A DNA stretch of 5,331 bases from Rhodocyclaceae bacterium UBA1310 (GTDB lineage: Bacteria; Pseudomonadota; Gammaproteobacteria; Burkholderiales; Rhodocyclaceae), in assembly GCA_002307175.1 (NCBI GenBank), contig DBTS01000026.1:496-5826 (forward strand), written 5' to 3'. Under the pieces are notes generated by a model, which saw nothing but the letters and a program-made list of their open reading frames with translations, had not been told where the DNA came from and did no database searches. Shown here piece by piece: positions 1 through 5,121 of this stretch (positions within the stretch are counted from its first letter, which is position 1; each line of letters opens with the position of its first letter). The position numbers were made by a program, and so were the translations under genes.

Positions 1-84
1 AGACCAGGACGTTGATAGGTCAGGTGTGGAAGCGCAGTAATGCGTTAAGCTAACTGATACTAATTGCCCGTGCGGCTTGATCCT
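1..84 (+). rRNA. rrl: 23S ribosomal RNA, 3' end (partial)
   Basis: This is the last ~84 nt of large-subunit rRNA, cut by the window edge. The stretch from the first base through TAACTGATACTAATTGCCCG is the conserved 3' terminal part of bacterial 23S. The terminal GGCTTGATC would pair with the 5' end of the molecule in helix 1, which sets the mature end near position 84; the exact end is uncertain by a few bases. The sequence closely resembles betaproteobacterial 23S ends as I know them. It is followed by the 5S gene in the normal rrn order. Confidence 0.95.
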
Positions 85-210
85 ATAACTCTGAACACAT
101 ATGTTCAGGGACATGCGACACCAAGACATCGTGTCTTACGCAGTCACTACCAATATTTGCCTTCCAGTTTCGTTGTGGTGCCCAAAAAGCGACACAGCAC
201 ACAAGTTAAA
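85..210 (+). other. 23S-5S intergenic transcribed spacer with hairpins
   Basis: This 126-nt spacer separates 23S from 5S. Two perfect small hairpins are visible: CTGAACA (91-97) with TGTTCAG (102-108) around a 4-nt loop, and AAGACA (123-128) with TGTCTT (132-137) around a 3-nt loop. They probably help fold or process the rRNA precursor, which is inference. The short reading frames crossing this spacer and the 5S gene are not credible genes. Confidence 0.7.
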
Positions 211-325
211 GTCTGACGACCATAGCGTTTCGGAACCACCCCTTCCCATCCCGAACAGGACCGTGAAACGAAACCGCGCCGATGATAGTGTGGATTGCCC
301 ATGCGAAAGTAGGTCATCGTCAGAC
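211..325 (+). rRNA. rrf: 5S ribosomal RNA
   Basis: This is a complete 5S rRNA of about 115 nt, a component of the large ribosomal subunit. The ends GTCTGAC (211-217) and GTCAGAC (319-325) form the terminal helix I. The internal block CCACCCCTTCCCATCCCGAAC (here from 236) and the downstream GAAAGTAGGTCATCGTCAG are the conserved 5S core. The sequence is of betaproteobacterial type. It lies directly after the 23S gene and before a strong terminator, so this is the distal end of an rrn operon. End positions come from helix I pairing and could shift by 1-2 nt. Confidence 0.96.
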
Positions 326-335
326 TAGCCCATAC

Positions 336-370
336 AAAACGCCCCACTCTCAAAAAGAGTGGGGCGTTTT
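336..370 (+). terminator. rho-independent terminator of the rrn operon
   Basis: A perfect 15-bp inverted repeat (336-350 with 356-370) closes a 5-nt loop, CAAAA. The GC-rich core GCCCCACTCT/AGAGTGGGGC is flanked by A4 on the left and T4 on the right, followed by ACTTTTG. The near-symmetric A and T flanks mean it could also act on transcripts from the right. It sits 10 nt after the 5S gene. Confidence 0.93.
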
Positions 371-430
371 ACTTTTGACTACCCACCACTACATAACCTA
401 TTACGGGCGTGATTCAGAAGTAGAATTTTC
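371..430. other. short intergenic stretch between rrn terminator and IS66 left end
   Basis: This is 60 bp of AT-richer sequence with no gene and no clear signal. It represents the original chromosomal flank of the IS66 insertion. Its last 8 bp, GAATTTTC (423-430), are not repeated after the right end of the element. Confidence 0.6.
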
Positions 431-450
431 GTAAGCGTCCAGCCCGCCCA
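431..450 (+). repeat. IS66 left terminal inverted repeat (IRL)
   Basis: The repeat begins GTAAGCGTCCAGCC and matches the reverse complement of 4390-4409 at 17 of 20 positions; mismatches are at repeat positions 4, 15 and 16. The GTA(A) tip is typical of IS66-family ends. A further inner block, CGGCGGCC (461-468), has a near copy at the right end, GGCGGCC read inward from about 4379. Confidence 0.88.
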
Positions 451-485
451 CATTGAAGGTCGGCGGCCAAACCCTGAAGCTTCGT

Positions 486-492
486 GTCCGCT
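486..492 (+). repeat. left junction heptamer GTCCGCT (copy 1)
   Basis: GTCCGCT occurs here and again at 2011-2017, exactly 1525 bp apart, at the two edges of the IS110 element. Joining the outer flanks through one copy restores a 105-bp IS66 leader. It contains the proposed CT core. Seven matching bases could be partly chance, partly target-donor similarity. Confidence 0.6.
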
Positions 493-499
493 TAACGAT

Positions 500-720
500 C
501 ATGGCGTTTGGCGCCACCCCCGAAGATGAAAGAGACTTCGGGATGGAAGGCGGCAGGTAGAGGTCGTGATTTTTTTTGGCGGCTCGACCCCGCGCTTAAC
601 GTGACCCGCCGGACTGACTCGCACCCCGGATTGCTTCCATAGAGAGCGCACGCTAAACAGGCCGTTGGCGACTTGTCGCCTTCGGGCACATTCAGTTCCG
701 GCTCCCGCCGCCTTCCGTTT
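500..720 (+). ncRNA. candidate bridge RNA of the IS110 element
   Basis: In IS110-group elements the left non-coding end is transcribed into a bridge RNA. One of its loops pairs with donor ends and the other with the target, guiding the recombinase. Here the leader before the recombinase gene is non-coding and rich in possible pairing. Hairpins are TGGCG/CGCCA (502-506/512-516) and CCCGAAG/CTTCGGG (519-525/536-542). A 10-bp perfect long-range stem joins GGAAGGCGGC (545-554) to GCCGCCTTCC (707-716). Inside it are GGCGG/CCGCC (578-582/606-610) with an inner CGCG/CGTG (591-594/600-603), the stem 608-615/694-702 with one bulged base, and a UUCG-capped hairpin (674-690). The inner pairings partly compete. 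Exact ends, promoter and guide loops are not determined; the assignment rests on position and foldability. Confidence 0.5.
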
Positions 721-735
721 TTGAGTGTAAATCGA

Positions 736-742
736 CGGGAGG
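736..742 (+). promoter_or_regulatory. ribosome binding site of the IS110 recombinase
   Basis: CGGGAGG lies 4 nt before the ATG at 747, a good Shine-Dalgarno match. It supports the 747 start over a nearby overlapping reading frame that begins at 743. Confidence 0.75.
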
Positions 743-746
743 TTGT

Positions 747-1970
747 ATGGAACTGGTTGCACTGTACAAACGCGTCATCGGTCTCGATATTCATCAGTCG
801 CAGATTACGGCGTGTGCGCTGATAGAGGAGTCCGATGGCAGCACGCGCATCGAACAACGCCAGTTCGGCGGGTTCAAGCGCGACCGCCGGGAATTGGCGG
901 ACTGGGCCGCTTCGCTGGGGCCCGACGAAGTCGTGATGGAAAGCACGGGCATCTATTGGAAGAGCCCGCATGCGGCGCTGGAAGCGGTGGGCATTCGCGC
1001 GAAGGTGGTCAATGCACGGCACGTCAAGAACGTTCCAGGGCGCAAGACCGATGTGGGCGATGCCCACTGGTTGGCGATGCTGGCACGTGCGGGGCTGCTG
1101 CGTGGCTCGTTTGTTCCGCCGGCCAAGCTGCGGGAGCTGCGACTGATTGCCCGACAGCGGCAGAAGCTGGTCGGTCAGTTGGCTTCCGAGAAGAACCGGC
1201 TGCACAAGGTGCTCACCGATAGTGGCGTTCGCCTCGGTGTCGTGGTCAGCGACCTGCATGGTCAGTCCGCTCGCGCCATGGTCAAAGCCATCATCGCCGG
1301 GGAGCCCCCCAGCGAGGTACTGCGCCACGCCAGCCGCCGCTTGAAAGCCAGCAGGGAGGAAATCTTCGAAGCCCTGCAAGGCGATCTCTCCGCCAGTCAT
1401 CGCTTTGTGCTCGATGAGTTGATGCATCACATCGAGGAAATCGAGGCACGCATCGGCCGTTTCGACGCCCGCCTGCTGACCGAACTGGAGTCCGAGCGCA
1501 ATACGCTGATCCTGCTGCAGACCATTCCGGGTGTCGATCTGATCGGTGCCGCCATGTTGCTGGTCGAGATAGGCACCGACATGGATGTCTTTGGCTGCCC
1601 GGATCGCCTGGCTTCCTGGGTCGGCTTGTGCCCCGGCAACAATGAGTCGGCCGGCAAACGAAAATCCGGCCACGTCCGCAAAGGCAATCTGTATGTCCGG
1701 CGCCTGCTCTGCGAGTTCGCCCACGCCGCCAGCCGCACCACCTCCGTGTTCAAATCGAAGTTCCAGTCACTCATCGTGCGCCGTGGCCATAAGCGGGCGA
1801 TCGTTGCCATCGGCCACAAAATCCTGCGCACCATCTTCTTCATGCTCAAACGGCGAGAACATTACCGGGATTCCGCCACCGACTATGAAGCGCTTTCCAT
1901 TCAACGCAACGCCCCTCGCTGGATCAAGGCTCTGACCAAATTCGGCTTCATTCCGCCTGCCAACGCCTGA
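747..1970 (+). CDS. IS110-family transposase (DEDD/serine recombinase)
   Basis: This 407-residue protein is predicted to catalyse RNA-guided insertion and excision of the inner element through a circular intermediate. The N-terminal half is a RuvC-like DEDD domain: D14 in GLDIHQ, E65 in MESTGIYW, and D102 and D105 in KTDVGDAHWLA. A helical, charged linker (about 130-250) follows. The C-terminal domain opens with a helix-hairpin-helix-like segment, TIPGVDLIGAAMLLVEIG (259-276), and carries the serine-centred motif NNESAGKRKSG, where S301 is the likely nucleophile by analogy with IS621. Length and domain order are normal and no frameshift is seen, so it appears intact. A GGGAGG ribosome binding site precedes the start. 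Its 254-bp leader is the candidate bridge RNA. Family assignment is firm; activity is inferred. The large antisense frame (492-1724) opposite this gene is a coding shadow. Confidence 0.95.
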   Translation: MELVALYKRVIGLDIHQSQITACALIEESDGSTRIEQRQFGGFKRDRRELADWAASLGPDEVVMESTGIYWKSPHAALEAVGIRAKVVNARHVKNVPGRKTDVGDAHWLAMLARAGLLRGSFVPPAKLRELRLIARQRQKLVGQLASEKNRLHKVLTDSGVRLGVVVSDLHGQSARAMVKAIIAGEPPSEVLRHASRRLKASREEIFEALQGDLSASHRFVLDELMHHIEEIEARIGRFDARLLTELESERNTLILLQTIPGVDLIGAAMLLVEIGTDMDVFGCPDRLASWVGLCPGNNESAGKRKSGHVRKGNLYVRRLLCEFAHAASRTTSVFKSKFQSLIVRRGHKRAIVAIGHKILRTIFFMLKRREHYRDSATDYEALSIQRNAPRWIKALTKFGFIPPANA

Positions 1971-2010
1971 TCTGCTGCGATTGCTTCGTCATGACCTTTG
2001 CTGGTCAGGC

Positions 2011-2017
2011 GTCCGCT
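2011..2017 (+). repeat. right junction heptamer GTCCGCT (copy 2)
   Basis: This is the second copy of the junction heptamer, 41 to 47 bp after the IS110 recombinase stop. It is immediately preceded by a small hairpin, TGACC (1992-1996) with GGTCA (2003-2007), which may be a subterminal structure of the right end. Confidence 0.6.
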
Positions 2018-2060
2018 CGCCTTGGATGCGGCCTCTTTCACGCTAAAAATAGATGGACAC

Positions 2061-2456
2061 ATGGACGCGATCACTCTTCCTCCGCCCGGCCAACGGCGCC
2101 GCCGTTACAGCCAGGAATTCAAAGCCCAGATTGTTGAGACCTGCAAGCACCCGGGCACTTCGGTCGCGGCCATTGCGCGGATGCACGACTTGAACGACAA
2201 CATGGTGCATCGTTGGATCCGTGAGGCCGAGCTGGATGCGGCGGCGGTCGCGTCAGGCGCTTCCGTGCCTGCTAGCATCAAATCGAACGCGGTCAGCCCC
2301 TGTGCCTCAGCCCCCTTTGTGCCGGTTCAGGTGAGCGCCGCGCCGCCGGAGCGCATCCATCTGGAGCTGGTCAAGAATGGGCTGAACGTGCGCATCGACT
2401 GGCCTGCTTCGCAATCGCCGTCCTGTCTGCAAACGCTGCTGACGCTGCTCAGATGA
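2061..2456 (+). CDS. tnpA: IS66-family accessory protein TnpA
   Basis: This 131-residue protein is the first gene of the IS66 set. Residues 13-56 form a helix-turn-helix of the Tnp_8/IS3-OrfA type: RRYSQEFKAQIVETC, then SVAAIARMHDLNDNMVHRWIREAE. This segment probably binds the element's DNA. A low-complexity Ala/Ser/Pro linker (60-95) leads to a C-terminal ERIHLELVKNGLNVRIDWP segment seen in IS66 TnpA proteins. The start at 2061 fits the usual N-terminus; the frame stays open upstream to an ATG at 1998, but that would begin inside the IS110 element. No strong ribosome binding site is visible. The stop overlaps the tnpB start as ATGA, which implies translational coupling. Its exact biochemical role in IS66 transposition is not well defined. 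The IS110 insertion lies just upstream and separates the gene from the left inverted repeat. Confidence 0.9.
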   Translation: MDAITLPPPGQRRRRYSQEFKAQIVETCKHPGTSVAAIARMHDLNDNMVHRWIREAELDAAAVASGASVPASIKSNAVSPCASAPFVPVQVSAAPPERIHLELVKNGLNVRIDWPASQSPSCLQTLLTLLR

Positions 2457-2791
2457 TTCATCCCGAACACGTTCATCTGGCACTTGGGCCCGTGGACATG
2501 CGCTGGGGGATCGAGCGCCTGTCCTGTCACGTGCAACATGTGCTGGGCCGCACGCCTTGCGATGGCAGTGCGTATGCCTTTACGAACCGGCAGCGCTCCC
2601 GCCTCAAATTGCTGGTCTGGGACGCGACCGGCGTCTGGTTGTGCCAGCGCCGCCTGCACCAAGGGCTGTTTCATTGGCCGCAGCCGGGGGACACGGTTTG
2701 CCGACTCAGCGCACAGACTTTGCAGTGGTTGATCGCAGGTGTCGAATGGCAACGGCTCGAAGCCATACAGCCCGCGCACTGGCAGACATGA
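2453..2791 (+). CDS. tnpB: IS66-family accessory protein TnpB (IS66 Orf2-like)
   Basis: This 112-residue protein belongs to the IS66 Orf2 (TnpB) family, needed with TnpA and TnpC for transposition of IS66 elements. Family signatures are clear: VDMRWGIERLSCHV near residues 14-27, then FTNRQRSRLKLLVWDATGVWLCQRRL (about 43-68), and GLFHWPQPGD. The size matches the usual 110-120 residues. Its ATG overlaps the tnpA stop by 4 nt (ATGA), so translation is probably coupled. It ends 61 nt before tnpC, a gap containing a hairpin and a TATAAT hexamer. The protein appears intact. No catalytic residues are known for this family and none are claimed. Confidence 0.93.
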   Translation: MIHPEHVHLALGPVDMRWGIERLSCHVQHVLGRTPCDGSAYAFTNRQRSRLKLLVWDATGVWLCQRRLHQGLFHWPQPGDTVCRLSAQTLQWLIAGVEWQRLEAIQPAHWQT

Positions 2792-2852
2792 ATGTCGCGC
2801 AAAGCCTTGTGCAGCAAGGGTTTTAGAGGGGTGCGGTGGTATAATTCAAGCT
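2792..2852 (+). promoter_or_regulatory. tnpB-tnpC gap: hairpin with T-run and TATAAT box
   Basis: CCTTG (2805-2809) and CAAGG (2815-2819) form a 5-bp hairpin followed by GTTTTAG, a weak terminator-like structure. Downstream, TATAAT (2840-2845) is a perfect -10 hexamer, 7 nt before the tnpC ATG, but no good -35 lies 16-18 bp upstream of it. With the start so close, a transcript from this box would have almost no leader. The region may tune tnpC expression, but this is speculative. GAGGGG at 2826-2831 is too far from the ATG to serve as a normal ribosome binding site. Confidence 0.3.
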
Positions 2853-4364
2853 ATGGATTTGCTTGCCGAACTCGCCCGACTGAACCTTGATCCTGCCTTG
2901 CTGGCCGGGGCGCACAGGCTGGTCAGCGAAGTTCAAGCCAAAGAGCTCAAAATCCAGAAACTCACCCTCGAACTGGCTCATCTCAAGCGCATCCGTTTCG
3001 GCGTCAAGAGCGAGGCGATGACCAGCACTCAGAAGAGCCTGTTCGAAGAGGATACCGATCAGGATCTGGCGGCCATTGAGGCAGAACTGGAAACGCCCGT
3101 TCCTGAAACGAAGCCGCGTACCCCACGCATTCGCGCGGGTCGCCAACCACTGCCCTCGCATCTGGAACGCGTTGAAGTGCGTCACGAGCCGGATGTGTGC
3201 ACCTGCGCTCAGTGCCAGTCGGCGCTGGTCAAGATCGGCGAGGACATCAGCGAACAGTTGGACATCGAGCCAGCCCGTTTCTTCGTGATTCGCCACCTCC
3301 GCCCGCAGTATGCCTGCCGCGCGTGCGAGAGCATGACGGCCGCGCCGGTGGATCCGGCGGTCATTGATGGCGGGATGGCCGCACCCGGCTTGCTGGCCTG
3401 GGTGGCAACCTGCAAATATCTGGATCACTTGCCGCTCTATCGGCTCGAACAGATTGCTGCGCGTCAGGAGGTCACCCTGTCACGCAGCACGCTGGCCGAA
3501 TGGATCGGACGCATCGGCTTTGCCTTGCAGCCACTGGCCGATCGGCTCTCTGAGTTACTCCATCAGCGGCCCAGCCTGCACGCTGATGAGACACCGGTGC
3601 AGCAACTCGATCCGGGCAGGGGCAAAACGAAACGCGCTTACCTCTGGGCGTATCGCAGCAATGATCTGGCGGGCGGCCCACCGATTGTCGTCTTTGACTA
3701 TCAGACCAGTCGCCGTGGCCAACATGCGGCCGCCTTCCTCGAAGGCTGGCGCGGCACGCTCATGGTCGATGACTACAGCGGCTACAAAGCCTTGTTTGCT
3801 GCCGGCGTCACCGAGCAAGCCTGTTGGGCGCATGCGCGCAGAAAGTTCTTCGACCTGGATCAGGGCACCCCGAAGGGCCACCCGGTCGCAGCAGAGATCC
3901 TCAGGCAGATTGCACTCCTGTATGAGATTGAAGCGCAAGCCAGAGAATGTTCGCAGGCAGAACGACAGGCCCTGCGACAAGAACACACCCTCCCGACCCT
4001 GCAACAACTGCATGAGCGGCTGACCCAGATCCGCCAAACCGCAGCGCCGGGTTATGGCCTAGCCAAAGCCTGTGATTACCTGCTCAGGCGCTGGCCCGCG
4101 TTTGTGCGCTATGCCGAAACAGGCGATCTGCCCATCGACAACAATCCGGTAGAGAACGCGATCCGTCCAATCGCCTTGGGCAAGAAGAACTGGCTGTTTG
4201 CCGGCAGCGAACGTGCCGGCAAACGCGCCGCCGCCATTCAGAGTCTGCTGGCCACCGCCAAGCTCAATGGACTGGAGCCCGTCGCCTGGCTCAAATCCAC
4301 CCTGGAAAAGCTCCCCGCCTGTCCGAACTCCCGAATCGACGAGCTACTACCCCTCAAACACTGA
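2853..4364 (+). CDS. tnpC: IS66-family transposase TnpC (DDE)
   Basis: This 503-residue protein is the DDE transposase that cuts and joins the IS66 ends. Domains in order: an N-terminal leucine-zipper coiled coil (about 25-47) ending in the family motif RIRFGVKSE; an acidic Pro-rich linker; an IS66 zinc-finger region with C118-x2-C121 and C155-x2-C158; a DDE core with D245 in LHADETP, D306 in MVDDYSGY and E434 in DNNPVENAIRP; and a C-terminal IS66_C segment (about 461-503) ending DELLPLKH. Length and motifs are normal for the family and no damage is seen. The start at 2853 gives the expected MDLLAELARL-type N-terminus. The frame is open upstream to 2739, overlapping tnpB, but those 38 residues look unlike the family. 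The stop is 45 bp before the right end of the element. Confidence 0.95.
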   Translation: MDLLAELARLNLDPALLAGAHRLVSEVQAKELKIQKLTLELAHLKRIRFGVKSEAMTSTQKSLFEEDTDQDLAAIEAELETPVPETKPRTPRIRAGRQPLPSHLERVEVRHEPDVCTCAQCQSALVKIGEDISEQLDIEPARFFVIRHLRPQYACRACESMTAAPVDPAVIDGGMAAPGLLAWVATCKYLDHLPLYRLEQIAARQEVTLSRSTLAEWIGRIGFALQPLADRLSELLHQRPSLHADETPVQQLDPGRGKTKRAYLWAYRSNDLAGGPPIVVFDYQTSRRGQHAAAFLEGWRGTLMVDDYSGYKALFAAGVTEQACWAHARRKFFDLDQGTPKGHPVAAEILRQIALLYEIEAQARECSQAERQALRQEHTLPTLQQLHERLTQIRQTAAPGYGLAKACDYLLRRWPAFVRYAETGDLPIDNNPVENAIRPIALGKKNWLFAGSERAGKRAAAIQSLLATAKLNGLEPVAWLKSTLEKLPACPNSRIDELLPLKH

Positions 4365-4389
4365 GCAGGCTCGGCCGCCTTTGAATAGA

Positions 4390-4409
4390 TGGGGCGGCTG
4401 GACGCATAC
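4390..4409 (-). repeat. IS66 right terminal inverted repeat (IRR)
   Basis: Read on the minus strand from 4409, this begins GTATGCGTCCAGCC and ends CA, pairing with the left repeat at 17 of 20 positions. It lies 26 to 45 bp after the tnpC stop codon, as expected for the compact right end of IS66 elements. Confidence 0.88.
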
Positions 4410-4607
4410 TGCTGATCTACGAAGTTGCGCTAGTGTTCTCCATACACGCGGGCCACATGAATCGGGATTTTTCCCTTCATTTATCCCACCGCTTGCGATA
4501 CACCGCATACTTTGGCTGAATCGCTATTAGCATATACACATGATCTGGCATCTGTTCGTGTCAGATAAGCGGCACCGCATTGCGGGCTTTCGCCGGGAAG
4601 TGCGGGT
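4410..4607. other. intergenic region right of the IS66 element
   Basis: About 200 bp without a recognisable gene or RNA. It contains an imperfect hairpin, ATGAA-TC-GGGA (4457-4467) with TCCCTTCAT (4472-4480), and a short CCGC/GCGG repeat (4575-4578/4582-4585). Neither has a clear role. The reading frame that enters it from the tnpC region (4198-4530) is a coding shadow. Confidence 0.5.
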
Positions 4608-4610
4608 GTG

Positions 4611-4632
4611 AAAAAGCGGCCCGCAGGCCGCT
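4611..4632 (-). terminator. rho-independent terminator of the ferritin-like gene
   Basis: On the minus strand AGCGGCC (4632-4626) pairs with GGCCGCT (4621-4615) around a 4-nt loop and is followed by a run of T, the A5 at 4611-4615 on the plus strand (the first of which lies in the stem). It sits 20 nt after the stop codon of the 4652-5107 gene. Confidence 0.85.
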
Positions 4633-4651
4633 GTGCGTGGGGGGGGCAGAT

Positions 4652-5107
4652 TCAGGCGTTGAATGGATCCAGCTCGCCGGGTTTGCGCAACATCTTGTTG
4701 ACTTCATCCAGGTGCAGTTCTTCCGCCACGATCATTTCGCGCGCATATTCTTCGAGTAGTACCGATTTGCCCTCCGCGATTTTCAGCAGCGCGTAATAAC
4801 CGGCGAGGGCGTTCTTCTCGTGCTCCAGGCTCTCGCGCAGGATGTCGCCGATGTCGTGCTTCTCGGTTTCCAGCAGAGCGCCGATCTTCAGTGACGGGTG
4901 CCCCCCCATGAGGGTGACCAGCTCGCCTGCCTTGTGGGCATGGGCGAGACCTTCAGTCGCATTGTCCTTGAGCCAGGAGACGATCGGGATGCGGTTGTAG
5001 CCATACACCATCAGCGAGTAATGGGTATAGCGCACCACGCCGGCAAGCTCGGTTTCCATGATGCGGTTGAGTGCCACGATGGCATTCTGGGTATCGGTTT
5101 CGTTCAT
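4652..5107 (-). CDS. ferritin-like protein (bacterioferritin family)
   Basis: This 151-residue protein resembles bacterioferritin-type four-helix proteins, which oxidise Fe(II) at a di-iron centre and store iron in a cytoplasmic shell. Candidate di-iron ligands are E20 (ETELAGVVRYTHY, with Y27 nearby), E52 and H56 in helix B, E97 in SLEHEKNALAGYY, and E129-x2-H132 in AEELHLDE. Helix B reads E-x3-H rather than the usual E-x2-H, and by my hand alignment the methionine that binds heme in E. coli Bfr is absent. It may therefore be a non-heme subfamily; assembly into a 24-mer is not shown. The minus-strand ribosome binding site GGAGAG (5119-5114) lies 6 nt before the ATG. It follows the DUF2325 gene by 14 bp, so the two are probably co-transcribed from a promoter outside the window. 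A strong terminator follows. Confidence 0.87.
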   Translation of the reverse strand: MNETDTQNAIVALNRIMETELAGVVRYTHYSLMVYGYNRIPIVSWLKDNATEGLAHAHKAGELVTLMGGHPSLKIGALLETEKHDIGDILRESLEHEKNALAGYYALLKIAEGKSVLLEEYAREMIVAEELHLDEVNKMLRKPGELDPFNA

Positions 5108-5113
5108 GTGGGG

Positions 5114-5119
5114 CTCTCC
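5114..5119 (-). promoter_or_regulatory. ribosome binding site of the ferritin-like gene
   Basis: GGAGAG on the minus strand lies 6 nt before the ATG whose first base is 5107. It falls within the 14-bp gap after the DUF2325 stop, so it supports this start codon. Confidence 0.75.
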
Positions 5120-5121
5120 AG

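Larger units (their letters stand above)
493..2017 (+). mobile_element. IS110-family insertion sequence inserted in the IS66 leader
   Basis: The inferred element is 1525 bp. It holds one recombinase gene (747-1970), preceded by ~254 bp of structured non-coding DNA and followed by ~47 bp. It has no terminal inverted repeats, as is normal for IS110. Both boundaries were placed at the heptamer GTCCGCT, which occurs at 486-492 and 2011-2017. This puts a CT dinucleotide, the crossover core known for IS621 and relatives, at each junction (491-492 and 2016-2017). Because the heptamer is repeated, the exact breakpoint could lie anywhere within it. Long 5' and short 3' non-coding ends indicate the IS110 group proper rather than the IS1111 group, where the RNA lies downstream. 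The element has the same orientation as its host IS66. Confidence 0.72.
431..4409 (+). mobile_element. IS66-family insertion sequence, interrupted by an IS110-family element
   Basis: This is a complete IS66-family element on structural criteria. It has an imperfect inverted repeat at each end (431-450 and 4390-4409, 17 of 20 matching, both starting 5'-GTA), and it carries the family's three genes tnpA, tnpB and tnpC in order. The span is 3979 bp; without the inner IS110 element it would be 2454 bp, close to the usual ~2.5 kb. IS66 elements normally leave an 8-bp target duplication, but the flanks GAATTTTC and TGCTGATC do not match. So the copy either arose without one, or one flank has been changed by recombination or deletion. 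All three genes look intact, but the leader is broken by the IS110 insertion, so transcription of tnpABC may be altered. Confidence 0.88.

Noticed and set aside
101..353. Short frames of 75 (plus) and 68 (minus) residues over the 5S region
   Set aside because: They overlap the 23S-5S spacer, the 5S rRNA and the terminator; no gene is expected there.
570..577. Run of eight T as an intrinsic terminator within the IS110 leader
   Set aside because: No GC-rich hairpin ends directly before it; the nearest strong hairpin (519-542) is about 28 nt upstream. It is more likely an unpaired stretch of the leader RNA.
492..1724. 410-residue open frame on the minus strand
   Set aside because: It lies opposite the IS110 recombinase gene and its structured leader, has no recognisable domain and reflects GC-rich codon use of the real gene.
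1981..2017. -35 element at the IS110 right end forming a junction promoter with the left end
   Set aside because: Such circle-junction promoters are known in IS110 elements, but the best hexamers here (TTGCTG at 1998-2003 and AACGAT at 494-499) are poor matches with a 15-bp spacer, so I do not claim one.
3364..4023. 219-residue plus-strand frame and smaller overlapping frames inside tnpC
   Set aside because: They are out-of-frame shadows of tnpC, with low-complexity Arg/Ser/Pro-rich composition and no domain.
4198..4530. 110-residue plus-strand frame running past the IS66 right end
   Set aside because: It starts as a tnpC shadow and crosses the inverted repeat into non-coding DNA; no domain and no ribosome binding site.
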